In this document: positions 11,350-21,524 of the stretch, piece after piece
Layout of the letters: the number at the start of each line of letters is the position of its first letter
Numbering within the stretch: position 1 is the first letter of the stretch
DNA from: Aquanectria penicillioides
Taxonomy: Eukaryota; Ascomycota; Sordariomycetes; Hypocreales; Nectriaceae
DNA: 64,000 nt
Assembly (NCBI GenBank): GCA_003415625.1
Contig: PYIU01000011.1
Coordinates: forward strand, 881,001-945,000
Direction: 5' to 3'
Notes under the pieces: generated by a model
Database searches by the model: none
Seen by the model: only the letters and a program-made list of their open reading frames with translations
What the model was told of the DNA's origin: nothing
Program-made: the position numbers and the translations under genes

Positions 11350-12953
11350 ATGTTGTCTCTGCCACAGACATTTCTGCTCGGCCTCGTGTCGGCCGCGTCA
11401 CCCGCTCTCGGCCAGACCGTCGACTTGACGTGGCATGCGCCCAGTGACTCTCAGATCAACAACCTCACCTCGGCGCTCAACGGCGACGGAGTCTACGGCT
11501 TCATCTTCAATTCTTCGCAGACTCCCGATAGCAAGTATGGCACTTACAACTGGTGCAACATGCCCCACGTGAGAAGGAAGGAGTACGTTAAGCCGACTCG
11601 CGACTATGAATTGAAATATGTCGAGGTGGTGAGTAATCATATCAATATCAGCTCCCCGACGCAAGACGCACCAGACTCATGTTGCAACCGTAGATCCAAA
11701 GACATCACAAGCGCACTCCATACGCCAGCAACGCGTTCCCCGTAGAACCGTACCAGTGGAACTGCGACGACCAAGGCTTGTACTACTTTGGCAGGCCATT
11801 CACCAACGGAGCCAAGGACGCTGCCGAGGCGTACTGGCAAGGAACCATTTCCGATATCAACCCCTTTGTTCCGTCGGGTTGGATTGGATCGTGTCAATTT
11901 CCTCAAATCACCGCCGAAGGCCTCGACGACTCTTGGGTCCACGGCAAGGATCTGTATGAGGTCTATCACGAACTGCTTCACTTCCTCCCCAGCCGCGGCG
12001 CCAATTGGCGTAGCAAGGTGGTATTTCGCGTGACCAACAATCAAATCACGAGCCAGGTCGCAGGCATGTTCATCAACGGCATGTGGGACACGACCAAGTC
12101 CGTCCCGCTCGTGATTCAGGCCACGGGTGTCGATAGTCTGGAGCCTCAGTATACTTGCAGCGTCGGCAGCAGCTTGTTCAGCAAGATCAAGTCTTCGTCC
12201 AACGCAGAGTGGCAGGAGCATTTGACCAAGAGCTCCAGTCTATATGCGACATTGGACGACATCTCCGGCGTGGCCACCACCGACTCTGGATTCCACGCAA
12301 GTTTCGATCACTACTTCGACAATTTGTCTGCACGACAGTGCCACAACAAGCCTCTGCCCTGCAAGCTAGTCGACGGAAAGAACTCGACTACTTGCGTCGA
12401 CCAAGACATGGCAAACGCCGTCTACCGCGTGGGGCAATGGGAGTACTCTCAAATCTACCGCGACGCGGAATCATCCTTGGCGGCTTCGTCCACGTCATAT
12501 GGTGTTTGGATCGCCGAGCTGGCAAGCCACTTGCGTGCCGTCGTTGCAGGAAGCTCAACAACCTTGTACTTTCACAACTTTGCCCACGATGGATCCGTCA
12601 GTCGGCTGCTGAGCATCCTACAGATCGATGTCATGGTCTGGCCCGGAATGGGCAGCGAAATCGTCTTTGAGCTTTACAAGAAGAACACCCGCAAAGCCAG
12701 AAACAACAAGCCCACCACCACCACCACCACAACCGCTAGCACATCAACGAGCACCCCGACTAGCTCCTCCACCAGCAAGAGCGGGTACTACGTGCGTGTC
12801 CTCTTTGGTGGCAAGACGTTGAAGTCTTCTCACCCCAGTTTGGGTACGATGGACATGGTGCCCGTTGAGACGCTGCTGGCATACTTTGACGGCCTCGCCG
12901 GTCAAAATGCCACTTTAGTGAAGGGCAAATGTTCAGGGTCTATTTCCACTTGA
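11350..12953 (+). CDS. Secreted histidine-type acid phosphatase-like protein
   Basis: Exons 11350-11628 and 11694-12953; about 512 aa. The chosen ATG at 11350 gives a good signal peptide (MLSLPQTFLLGLVSAASPALG). Splicing of the 65-bp intron creates the phosphatase signature IQRHHKRTPYASN (RHxxRTP), whose first His is the phosphorylated nucleophile in histidine phosphatases of branch 2. The second catalytic pair is seen as FAHDGSVSRLL (His-Asp) near residue 385. Six or more cysteines and several N-glycosylation sites fit an extracellular or wall enzyme. A short Thr-rich linker interrupts the C-terminal part. It probably hydrolyses phosphomonoesters. The exact substrate (phytate, phosphosugar or other) cannot be told, because phytase-specific residues are not evident. 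Order of motifs and length fit the family. Confidence 0.8.
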
Positions 12954-15116
12954 GCCTCTTGATGTATTTGAGACTTAGACTTTTTAATGACAAATAATTA
13001 GCGTGTGTACTGCCGATTGCTTTCTTTTTCTATTGATTATTTCAATCTCATGGCTTGTCTGTCGTTGCGTAGATGCTGTCGGGAAGTAATACAGCAAGAA
13101 TGTGGTGTCCAACAACGCGTAGGAACAAAATAGATCTGCAAGGGGATTGCCAAGATAAAAACCTGGTAGAGAACATAAAGAACAATATCACGTCCTGCCA
13201 AACACGCTTACGTATCGTGGTGGTATCCCGATATGTTAAGGAATGCGAACGCCACGGAATTCTCGTTGTGCGTTCCAGACGCACCATCCTCAAAGAGGCA
13301 ATGAATCGAACTACATGGCGCAGTTCACCACCAATGACAATCTCTCACAAGGTCAATGGAATTTGGTCAACACGTGCCTCCCATTCAGAAATAGACATTC
13401 ATCACTACGTTTCCCACGAGGAATGGTAACCACAAGTCGTTGGGTGGTCGTGGTGATATTGTGACAATTAAAGCCGTTTGAGCGGCGCCTGCGAAAGTAT
13501 GGAGCGTTTATATCATGTTCTCAATCTTAAATTGTGCTTAGACGCGTCAGCTTCTACAATTTGAAACGGAGAACAAAAGGCTTGCATTGCCAGTTTTATG
13601 AATACATAATTCCAAACACTGAGACACAGCATCAGCCAACACAATGCGACCCTCCTTCATCGAACTGCATTAAAAAAAAATGCATCGCCAATCTACGAGA
13701 CTGGAAATGGGATCTATCTTGGTATGGTTTACTTCCTCACCCACGAAGCCAAGGTTTATAATGCCGCTGGCTCAATTCCCCCTAGCTGGTTAAAGTCTGT
13801 GGCGCCTGAGTTGAGATGAATCCGCCTTTTCTGCTCCCAGCCTTCTCAGCTCCATACCTTCAACGTATCAATATTCATCTTCACTGGCTATGGCTGAATG
13901 GCATTGCGCAAGTCCTCTTAGGTTCACGTCCCATTCCTGGATGTTCCGTATTCAGCCTAGCGACGCGGCGATGGAAAGTCTAAGACATCCGTGGGGTAAG
14001 TGGCCTGTTCCCGGATTGTCCAGACTCACTAGCCATGGATCACCAACAAAGCCGAGTCTCTTCTGGTTTCCCTCGCCGTTGTGTTTAAAGATCAATAGAG
14101 TTGGGGAAATCGATCCCCATTCACTCGACGTTGAGATCACAAACGTTGCCGAGATGGTTAGCTGACGGCACAGTACATCCATGCTGTAGGCCCGCGCGGG
14201 CTGATATTTTGGACGAGCTGGCCGAATACGTGCTTGTGGCGTGGTCGGATTTGGAGCGGTCCGTTCAAAAACGTCAAGATGAGTTGGATGAAAAGCACCG
14301 CAACGGCGAACCTTGGTAAATTGTGATTAGGTCATAACATCGTCCCACCATGCGATGAAATGAGAAATCCGCGGGCGTTCTGCGCAAAGTCAGGGGGGAT
14401 CTACAATTCTACAATGATGACGATGGCGATAGAACGAGGCCGGGTGCACCATCGTGTTGGTTGAGACAGGAAATCAACCTCTGAGCACTCACGAAGGGTA
14501 CTGGCAGTTGACACGTGTCGTGACATCAGGAGGACTTTTTTTTTCGCGGCTACGATGCCAAGTATACCTTCATCGTATAATCCGATAGAGATTCTTTCCA
14601 ACATTATAAACGCCGATGAGGCATCTAGAAGGTCTGGACGAAATATAACCCGCTTACGGGTAAAAGAACCGACTCAATCATTGCAGCAAATAGTGGATGA
14701 CGTGACTTATAAATAGGTCTGGGCTGGTGAAAAAAAATATGAATGATAGGAACTGAGTTTCGCTGATGGCCTAGACCAGCCAATACGGTATCGCTGTTGA
14801 TGTTCTCGTCGTGGCCATCAAGTCGCGTTTCTTGGAAGGGCCTTGCCCAGGCCAAGCCAGCCGCTTTATGCAACCGTCTCCCGACCTAGATTCCGAAAAT
14901 AAGGTTGTAGGGAAGGACGCCGCCATTCCATCTATCTCTTGGCGGAATGGTGCCTACGCCAAAATCTAACCCAAAACCGTACTGGTCCGAGGTTTTGCTT
15001 CCGTGGCGAGTCAGGCCCAAATTCAGGACTACAAGGGCAGGTTATTCTAAAATTGGCTGCAAAAAGAAGAAAACGTTACCCAACACCGGGGGGCAAGGAT
15101 TTTCTGTCAGGTGAGA
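12954..15116. other. Gene-poor region
   Basis: No complete gene could be built here. A short plus-strand stretch at about 14200-14319 (ILDELAEYVLVAWSDLE) looks protein-like but has no supported start or neighbouring exon and may be a leftover of a lost gene. A TATAAATAGG sequence at about 14707 has no clear gene downstream. Other frames are short and overlapping. Confidence 0.4.
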
Positions 15117-15124
15117 TATATAAA
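15117..15124 (+). promoter_or_regulatory. TATA box of the CAP gene
   Basis: TATATAAA lies 149 bp upstream of the ATG at 15273. It is followed by a region free of in-frame starts, as expected of a short leader. Confidence 0.55.
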
Positions 15125-15272
15125 GCTATGGGGTTCCCGTTATTTTGACAAGACCCTTCATCATCAAACAATCAGATTATCTCACCAATCAGCTGCTGGA
15201 ACAAGCATCTCAAAACTTGCTTTACGAAACACTTCATCCGAGATAAAAGCAGCGAGATAGATATCGCTGAAA

Positions 15273-16126
15273 ATGTTGCTGTCGACGCTCTACGCCCAAT
15301 CCCTCCTCCTGTTCGGAATCCAATCTGTTGTGGCAACTCCAGTAAATTCCCCGGAGACGTCCGTCAAGGTCGCCAAGCTCCCATCGCATCTCACCTTCAA
15401 GATCGGGAAACCAGAACTCTTTAGGGCCCCCAAGAAGCGAAGTGAGGAAGACGATGAGAACACAGAGTTCTACAAGCGAGCTTTGACCGCCGATCAAGTC
15501 GCTGCATTGAACTCGCACAACGCTGCTCGCAAAAATGTATCTGCGAAGCCTTTGGTTTGGGATACGGCTCTCGAGGCGGCCGCTTTGGCCTACGCCAAAA
15601 AGTTGGCCTCTCTCAATACCGGACTAAATCACTCTCCCTCTTCTTCACGTCCCAATCAGGGAGAGAACTTAGCCGCCTTGTGGTATGTGTTCCTATATAT
15701 CCTCTTCGTGGGGTCTGGATGTTGATAGAGCTTGCAGGTCCACGAACTCAGTCACGAACCCAATCGCCCTCGCCACCAAGGGATGGTAAGTCAACCTTGA
15801 CAAAGAGACAGCTGATTACAACAACTAACCAGGACTCAACTGTAGGCTCGCTGAAGTGAAGGACTACCACGGCCAAGTCATCTCATCAAATGATCCTAAA
15901 TTTGCCAAATATGGACATTACAGTAAGCATTCAGCCCAGGCACCACAATTTTGAGGAGATCCTGTCGCTAATTCCCATCACCCCAGCCCAATGCGTGTGG
16001 AATAGCACTACCAAGGTCGGTATCGCTACGTGGAGAAACTACAACCCCGTTACCAAGGTTGTGGCATGGTACACCGTTGCCCGATACTCCCCCCCTGGAA
16101 ACTGGGTAGGCAAGAAGCCTTTCTAA
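15273..16126 (+). CDS. Secreted CAP/PR-1-like protein
   Basis: Four exons: 15273-15682, 15738-15785, 15846-15922, 15987-16126; 224 aa. The start encodes a signal peptide (MLLSTLYAQSLLLFGIQSVV), followed by a likely propeptide with dibasic sites (KKR near residue 55). The CAP domain covers about residues 73-224. It shows LNSHNAARK, NQGENLA and, created by splicing exon 3 to exon 4, GHYTQCVWNSTTKVG, which is the classical CAP signature. Members of this superfamily are secreted fungal proteins that bind sterols or lipids. The His, Glu and His positions of the CAP cavity are present. It lacks a long Ser/Thr linker, so it is probably free rather than wall-bound. Identity as a CAP protein is secure; the biological role is not. 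Confidence 0.9.
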
Positions 16127-17528
16127 GCATGGATTGGAGACGATGTATTAGAAAATGGGAGTACCGGGTTAGCTATTAATGGAGTTTGGCAAAGAGGGCA
16201 TGGTAAATTCATTACGGGAATTGAAATGGTATGGGTCTTACTTAATTTGATTGGTGTGATGGAATGGAACGGCGAGAATGTTCTGAGACTGGGAACTGCT
16301 CGACCGGGAGCGCAAATGGGTCTTAAAAGAATAGTCAAAATAATGAATAATTACTCTTTAATTGAATATGGATCAGTGCAAAATCATCAAGCGCTTATCT
16401 TTCTGTCCTTTGGGGGTAATTTTGCTTCATCTTGAATTTGTGCCGTTCACCATGAGCCCGTACTACAAGGAAATTGGTGATAGCCTCATCTTGTAAGTGA
16501 TGCCTCCAAGGAGCATTCTAAAAGCTAATAGTAAAACTTGTCTCATACACTCATGATTTGAACAATATCTGGTTGCATCCGTCCACTCATGCGAGATAGG
16601 CGACTCAATGCAATCCATCACGTGGCAGTCCGGAAAAGTGATACCACGGGACAAAAAACAGAGGTTCCCATTTTTCAAAGCCGCAAACGGCAAATATGAG
16701 CCGATCACAAATTTCTGTTTCAGGCATCTCAAATACCCGTGCGAAAAGCGAGGCAGAACACGTTTTCTAGGTACTGGCTTTGACAGCCCTGTTTCAATGA
16801 AGACGGCTGGGCGGCGGCAGGCTCAAAATTCGAAAACTGTATGGATGCTAGGTACAAAGCTCTCAGCAAATACCACCTTGATAACACGTCCATATTTATT
16901 TTTGAGTCATCCAATTACAAAACTTTACTCCTTCAATATCTAAATTCGCCAAACCTCAATCTTACACGATGGCAGCCTCGTACTCCACGCCCGCAGTTGT
17001 CGGATTGCTTGTAGTTGGCATTTCCCTTAGCTTCTTTTCGACATTCATCCTGCTCTTGTCGGTTAAGAACGGTGATTAGAATGGCCTAGGAGATAAAAAG
17101 CCAGCAGGCTGCCTCATACTCGCTCTACTCGTAATCCCCTCAGTGACAACCCTAATCTCCATACATGGATCCACCCCAACGATAATCGTGCCAGAACATG
17201 AGAATTGGTTTCCTAGATTCACATATCGAAGGGCCCGTGCGTTTCATGCTCTCTCACTCTTTTTGCCATGTCCACATCGATGAACAGCGATAATTCGTCG
17301 ATATGCACCAGGTCCCTGGCCCCAACGCCGAGTCGGCACCGAGCCCGGTTGTAAGACCCTTAAGACCGTAAGTCCTTAATACCGAAATCAAAGCCATTTG
17401 AGAAAACATAAATAGGTGTATCATACGCATGCCGGCGACTTTTCATTGTTCACAGGAAGATTCAATCAGAAAGCATCAGAATATCACAAAATTAGATTTC
17501 TCGCACATACATTACTCAAACAATCGAA
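16127..17528. other. Intergenic with one small candidate ORF
   Basis: Between the CAP and isochorismatase-like genes. Apart from the small frame at 16969-17079 only overlapping low-information frames are seen. A TATA-like CATAAATAGG at about 17405 lies 125 bp upstream of the 17529 start. Confidence 0.4.
16969..17079 (+). CDS. Candidate membrane micropeptide, 36 aa
   Basis: An ATG-initiated frame encodes 36 residues: a short polar start (MAASYSTPA), one strong hydrophobic helix of about 23 residues and a KNGD tail. The hydrophobic segment without charge is unusual for a chance frame, but there is no similarity I recognise. Weak support only. Confidence 0.25.
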   Translation: MAASYSTPAVVGLLVVGISLSFFSTFILLLSVKNGD

Positions 17529-18185
17529 ATGACGACCTCTTCACAGGCCTTTAATCCCACCGATCCTTCAACGCCCGGCCCCTATGGGCCTTTGGAAACG
17601 GCCCTACTTCTGCTAGACTTTCACTCCCTCTTTGTTGGACCAAATATTGGGGGACCAAATAGTCCAGCAGCTTTGAAAGTCGCCGCGCAGATGAGAACTT
17701 GGGCCAAGTCTCAAGGCATCACCGTCATTCATGGGCTGGTCGATATAGATGCGACTCCATTCCCAACCTGCAAGGATGCTGGGAGGTTCAAGAGCATTGT
17801 GGATGCTATGAATCTAGGAGGTGGAGAGGAGTCTCCCGAATTATCCGAAGGCTCCAGCGAAGACGAGTCCATTTTCAAAAGGATCCCAGGATACGTATCC
17901 GTTCTTGAGTCCCCAGGCCTCAAAGAGTTCTTGCAGGAGAAAGGCATCAAGTCTCTAATTCTGACCGGCCTGAGCACTTCAGGGTGCGTGTTGAGAACTG
18001 CAATCCCGGCAACTGATGCTGAATTTGTCGTGTCTGTACTTTCTGACGGCTGTGCTGATCGAGACGAGGAGGTTCACAAGTTGGTCGTGGAGAGGATTTT
18101 GCCGACAAGGGCGTATGTTTTCACGGCTGCCGAGTTTCGGGAGCAGTATATCAAGTCTAGGGGAAATGATTCGGAACAGAAATGA
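17529..18185 (+). CDS. Isochorismatase-like cysteine hydrolase
   Basis: A single-exon gene of 218 aa. The fold markers of the isochorismatase-like superfamily are visible: a beta strand with the catalytic Asp (ETALLLLDFHSLF, about residue 35), a central strand ending in a short loop, and the catalytic cysteine in LILTGLSTSGCVLRTA (about residue 154), followed by the characteristic DGCADRDEEVH segment. The basic residue expected between Asp and Cys is probably in KRIPGYVSV. Such enzymes hydrolyse amides or vinyl ethers. The substrate cannot be told from sequence. No targeting signal is seen, so it is probably cytosolic. It stands alone, without a pathway context. Confidence 0.8.
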   Translation: MTTSSQAFNPTDPSTPGPYGPLETALLLLDFHSLFVGPNIGGPNSPAALKVAAQMRTWAKSQGITVIHGLVDIDATPFPTCKDAGRFKSIVDAMNLGGGEESPELSEGSSEDESIFKRIPGYVSVLESPGLKEFLQEKGIKSLILTGLSTSGCVLRTAIPATDAEFVVSVLSDGCADRDEEVHKLVVERILPTRAYVFTAAEFREQYIKSRGNDSEQK

Positions 18186-18613
18186 TCAGCCATGATCGAT
18201 AGCGCATGATGAAGACAAAAGGGGTGCCTGAGCGTTGAAGATTTTCGAGCGTGGTGAGGGAGAATGAGAAAGACGCCTGAATATTTCGAAGAATGTAGTT
18301 ACGGACACGCTAGTTCTAGATTTAAGCTTGGTGCGGTGATGTTCTCCAAATGATGAAGCAGACTATCAGACGACCAATAGTCTAATGAGCAAACCGAAAG
18401 TCAGGCCTCTTGTTGCCTTCGTCCTTGGTCGTCCTGAGATAGTGATCTTTTTCTTCTGGAGACATTTCAGTCCAGATTTGATCTCGTGGTTGTGTCCGCC
18501 CAACATAGGATCCTTTGACGAATATGGTCATTACCACATTCCAACCTACAATGCCAAGGAGGACCTTATTGCCCCGCCTATACTAGAGTTTGTCATCCTC
18601 ACAATAGATCGAT

Positions 18614-20498
18614 CTATGTGTAATTTGTGAAAGATTGAGAGCGATACGGCAGGCAACGACCCATATTAGATGCAATCGCTGTCCTGGCTTGACAGGTCAT
18701 ATTATACAGCCCGCTGCCAACCGTTCTTTTGCGCGCAGAACCGGCATTTCGAGACGTTAGACTAACCGAACAAACTTGGTTAGCTTCATTGCAATCACAA
18801 AATAGACAGATTCGTAGAAACCCGCCCACCATTGATACAATGAATGTATGGGGATCCAATAAGTAAAACGGTGACCATGTACCAACTCCAGTGGCTAGCG
18901 CTTGATGGAAGAATTTCCAAGGCGAGGAGTAGAGGCAAACCCCAAAACGAGTAAAATAGCACAACGGCCATCCTGTTGCTTCTCTTTTCCGGATACCAAA
19001 ACTAAAACACTAGTTGAAGAAAAAATATGATGTAAGCCGGAATCGTCAACGCATGTTTCTGGAATGTGTCGAAGTCAAGCGCTTTCAGGTTCAATGTTAG
19101 ATATGCCGAGATAAGATTACTAGGGGGGATCTCTAAACCGACCTTTCCCCCGTAACAGATTCTCAGTCACAGGGGGGTCATTAAGTTGGAAAAGCGACAG
19201 CAATTTGGAAAAAAACAGTAACCTCAAGCCTTGCCTAATTTCTATAGTAGTTTATGTACTTTTCTGACTAAATTTGGTGGACAAAAATATTGAAAAAGAG
19301 TGGGGCTTAAAGGGGCAGAGTGACCTCAAATATTGACTAAGTTATATAGTAACAGAGGTACTGGACTTTTCCAAATCGCTGTCGCTTTTCCAACTTAATG
19401 ACCCCCCGTGACTGAGAATCTGTCACGGGGGAAAGGTCGGTTTAGAGATCCCCCCTAGTAGTAGGAATGAGTATAGTGAAGCTGATGGCATACAAAGGCC
19501 AAAAGTCATAATCCATGGTAGCATCCCACAAGAATTTGAGAGTAATTTCCTGTCCATTGTGCATTCTGCCCTTTATTTTCTAGTGTTAGAGCAATTCTCA
19601 TTCGTGGGTTTCTTTGCCGAGTTCGTCAAGCTTACATTGCGTAGGAGATAGAACAACGACAAAACACCGATGATAGCCGTCAAGCCGCCTTCCAGGGCGA
19701 ACAGCGATCTCCAGCCTTCCCATCCTCCAATCATCGCGTGTGAAGTATACCATAAGCCAGAAATGCTTCGATAATGAAGGCAAAGTGCGATGAGCAGTAA
19801 AAGAAGCTCATACGCATCGCTAGTTCCTTGTTAGTATAAAAGCAAGACAAATGTAGGATCGTATCTGGAATGAATCCGCCTTCGACCAATCCCAATAGTA
19901 CGCGAGTTGCGTAAAAGCCTTTCTCTCCTATAACGAGGCATTGGAAGATCCCAATTACGCCCCAAACTACCATTTAGATCGGAATCCAGAAGCCAGGTCC
20001 TAGCTTCTTCGAAATCATCTGTGACGGAACTTCGGCTGACAGGAAGCAGAGATAGAAAATAATCATGCTATAGGTATAATAGTTTGTAGCTAAGCTAAGG
20101 TCGATTAACATGCTATCGCTGAGAGGTTGCGAGATATTGCCTCGGTTGATTTGCAGTGCAAAAAACATAAGCCAAACCCAGGGACAGATTCTATAATCAA
20201 GTTACAGAACAGTCAGGCGATTAGCTTAGAAACACTAGGATGCCGGTACTGTGAATGCTCTTATCTGACTTGCTCTTCTCACTAACTTGCTTTCTTCCTT
20301 TTCCGTCCATTCAGTGGTTGGGTCCTATCGATGCCTTCCTTCATGTTCTGGAATGGGTTCACATAGTTCTGCAAAGCGACCAACAGCAAAAGTGTGGCCG
20401 CCTCGATAAAACTTCTGAGCAGTATTAGACTCAGACAGAGGCTGGGAACTGGGAGATTTCGGTTCTACCGTTTGCTCAGGTCCCCTTGTAGCTGACAT
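18614..20498 (-). pseudogene. Decayed MFS carrier of the allantoate-permease (ACS) family
   Basis: Pieces of one transporter appear in order on the minus strand. They are an N-terminal tail (start 20498) with EGIDRTQPLN, then LMFFALQINRGNISQPLSD, FWIPI, MVVWGVIGIFQCLV, a TRVLLGLVEGGFIPDTIL stretch, GWRSLFALEGGLTAIIGV, DYDFWPLYAIS, ISAYLTLNLKALDFDTF and a C-terminal RKRTVGSGLYNM. These are typical of Dal5-like carriers. The frame is broken at least by a stop between FWIPI and MVVWG (19974-19976, where the family usually has Gln, so CAA to TAA) and by a frameshift near 19740. A 333-bp MITE at 19123-19455 separates the DYDFWPLY and YLTLNLKAL blocks. It cannot make a working carrier. The stop fits C-to-T change. 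Confidence 0.75.
19123..19455. mobile_element. TA-flanked MITE with long terminal inverted repeats (Tc1/mariner-type)
   Basis: The two ends form an inverted repeat of about 88 bp that begins GGGGGGATCTCTAAACCGAC. I see only a few differences between arms (one transition early, a one-base indel near base 53, one transition near the inner end), and weaker similarity continues inward. The element is flanked on each side by TA (19121-19122 and 19456-19457), the target duplication of Tc1/mariner elements. The roughly 160-bp core is A/T-rich and has no coding capacity, so it is a non-autonomous MITE. High similarity of the arms suggests a fairly recent insertion. It lies inside the coding region of the MFS relic. 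Confidence 0.85.
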
Positions 20499-20756
20499 CT
20501 TGATAGACTGCTATGGATAGTAACTGGCTTCAACTGGGCAATGAATCCGAACTTGCTGTCAAAGTATTTTCAGGATATCGAGACGCTAGCAAATAATTTT
20601 CACATGAGGGAGATAGTCTTCGTCAAATGCCGCGTATTCTCTCCCCTTTCTGCGAGGATTTGGTTCGTCTTCTCTACTTTATACGGGTCCAGGGTGACTT
20701 GACCCTATTAGAAGATATAATTATACTCCCTGGGCCCAAAACGTGGCTTGGTGCAT

Positions 20757-21100
20757 CTATTTTGTCAACACGTGCGTATGGGATGTGGAGGGTTTTTTTG
20801 TTGGGCAATTCCGCAAACGACTGGTATTGACGGGCTTAAAGCAACACCTCCATCTTGAGCTCCAAACCACATAGAAGTAGGTCGAGTGACTTGATCTTCT
20901 GGAGAAGATTAAACTGGAGGTTTTACTGTCAAGTACGGTGGCAGTTCGTCTAGCCACCTATGGCCGCATGTAATTGCGAGGTTTAATTCCATATCTGTAC
21001 AAGCTGCCTGCATTGTCACGACCTCCCCAAATTTGTGGACGCTATCCGATATAACTCTGTCATTCTCTAGGTCCATTTTGATCTTAAAGAAACAACTCAT
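20757..21100 (-). pseudogene. Relic of an unidentified enzyme-like coding region
   Basis: On the minus strand, protein-like text (VISDSVHKFGEVVTMQAACT, ITCGHRWLDELPPYLTVKP) continues past an in-frame TAA into TRPTSMWFGAQDGGVAL and IPVVCGIAQQKNPPHP before another stop. The continuity of conserved-looking text across stops indicates a broken gene. I do not recognise the family. No start or intron structure could be assigned. Confidence 0.4.
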
Positions 21101-21524
21101 AAAATTGCAGTGCTCAAGGCTGGGCGGTTATGATTGACGCCCCGACTTGTGCTGTACATGAGAAATGTGGCGATTTCGCCAACATCGTGCACATCAAATT
21201 TGCCAACAAATAGGGTGCGCTGCCGACAAAAAGATTTCAACTGCTCAAATCATACTAGAAAGAATTGAACAAGTTTTACTCGTAAATGCCTTTTGATATC
21301 CTGGGTTTTGCTCCAGGTTTATGACCTATGACGTCATTAATCGGTTGTGTCTCTACGTTAGCCGTGTCGATGATTGACGTCAACGACGGGGCATCTAAAC
21401 CTCGGAGGTACGTCGAAGGATCTTGAAGACATTGAACTGTCTTCAGCATTTAATATCTCAACAGCATGTCAAGGTGATTTGAAATCCCATCTTCTCTCAT
21501 CCTTGGCATCCCACCAACGCAACA

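Noticed and set aside
14101..14319. Plus-strand frame ending in ILDELAEYVLVAWSDLE-like text as a complete gene
   Set aside because: Only the last 40 residues look protein-like, the upstream part is random and no exon could be joined.
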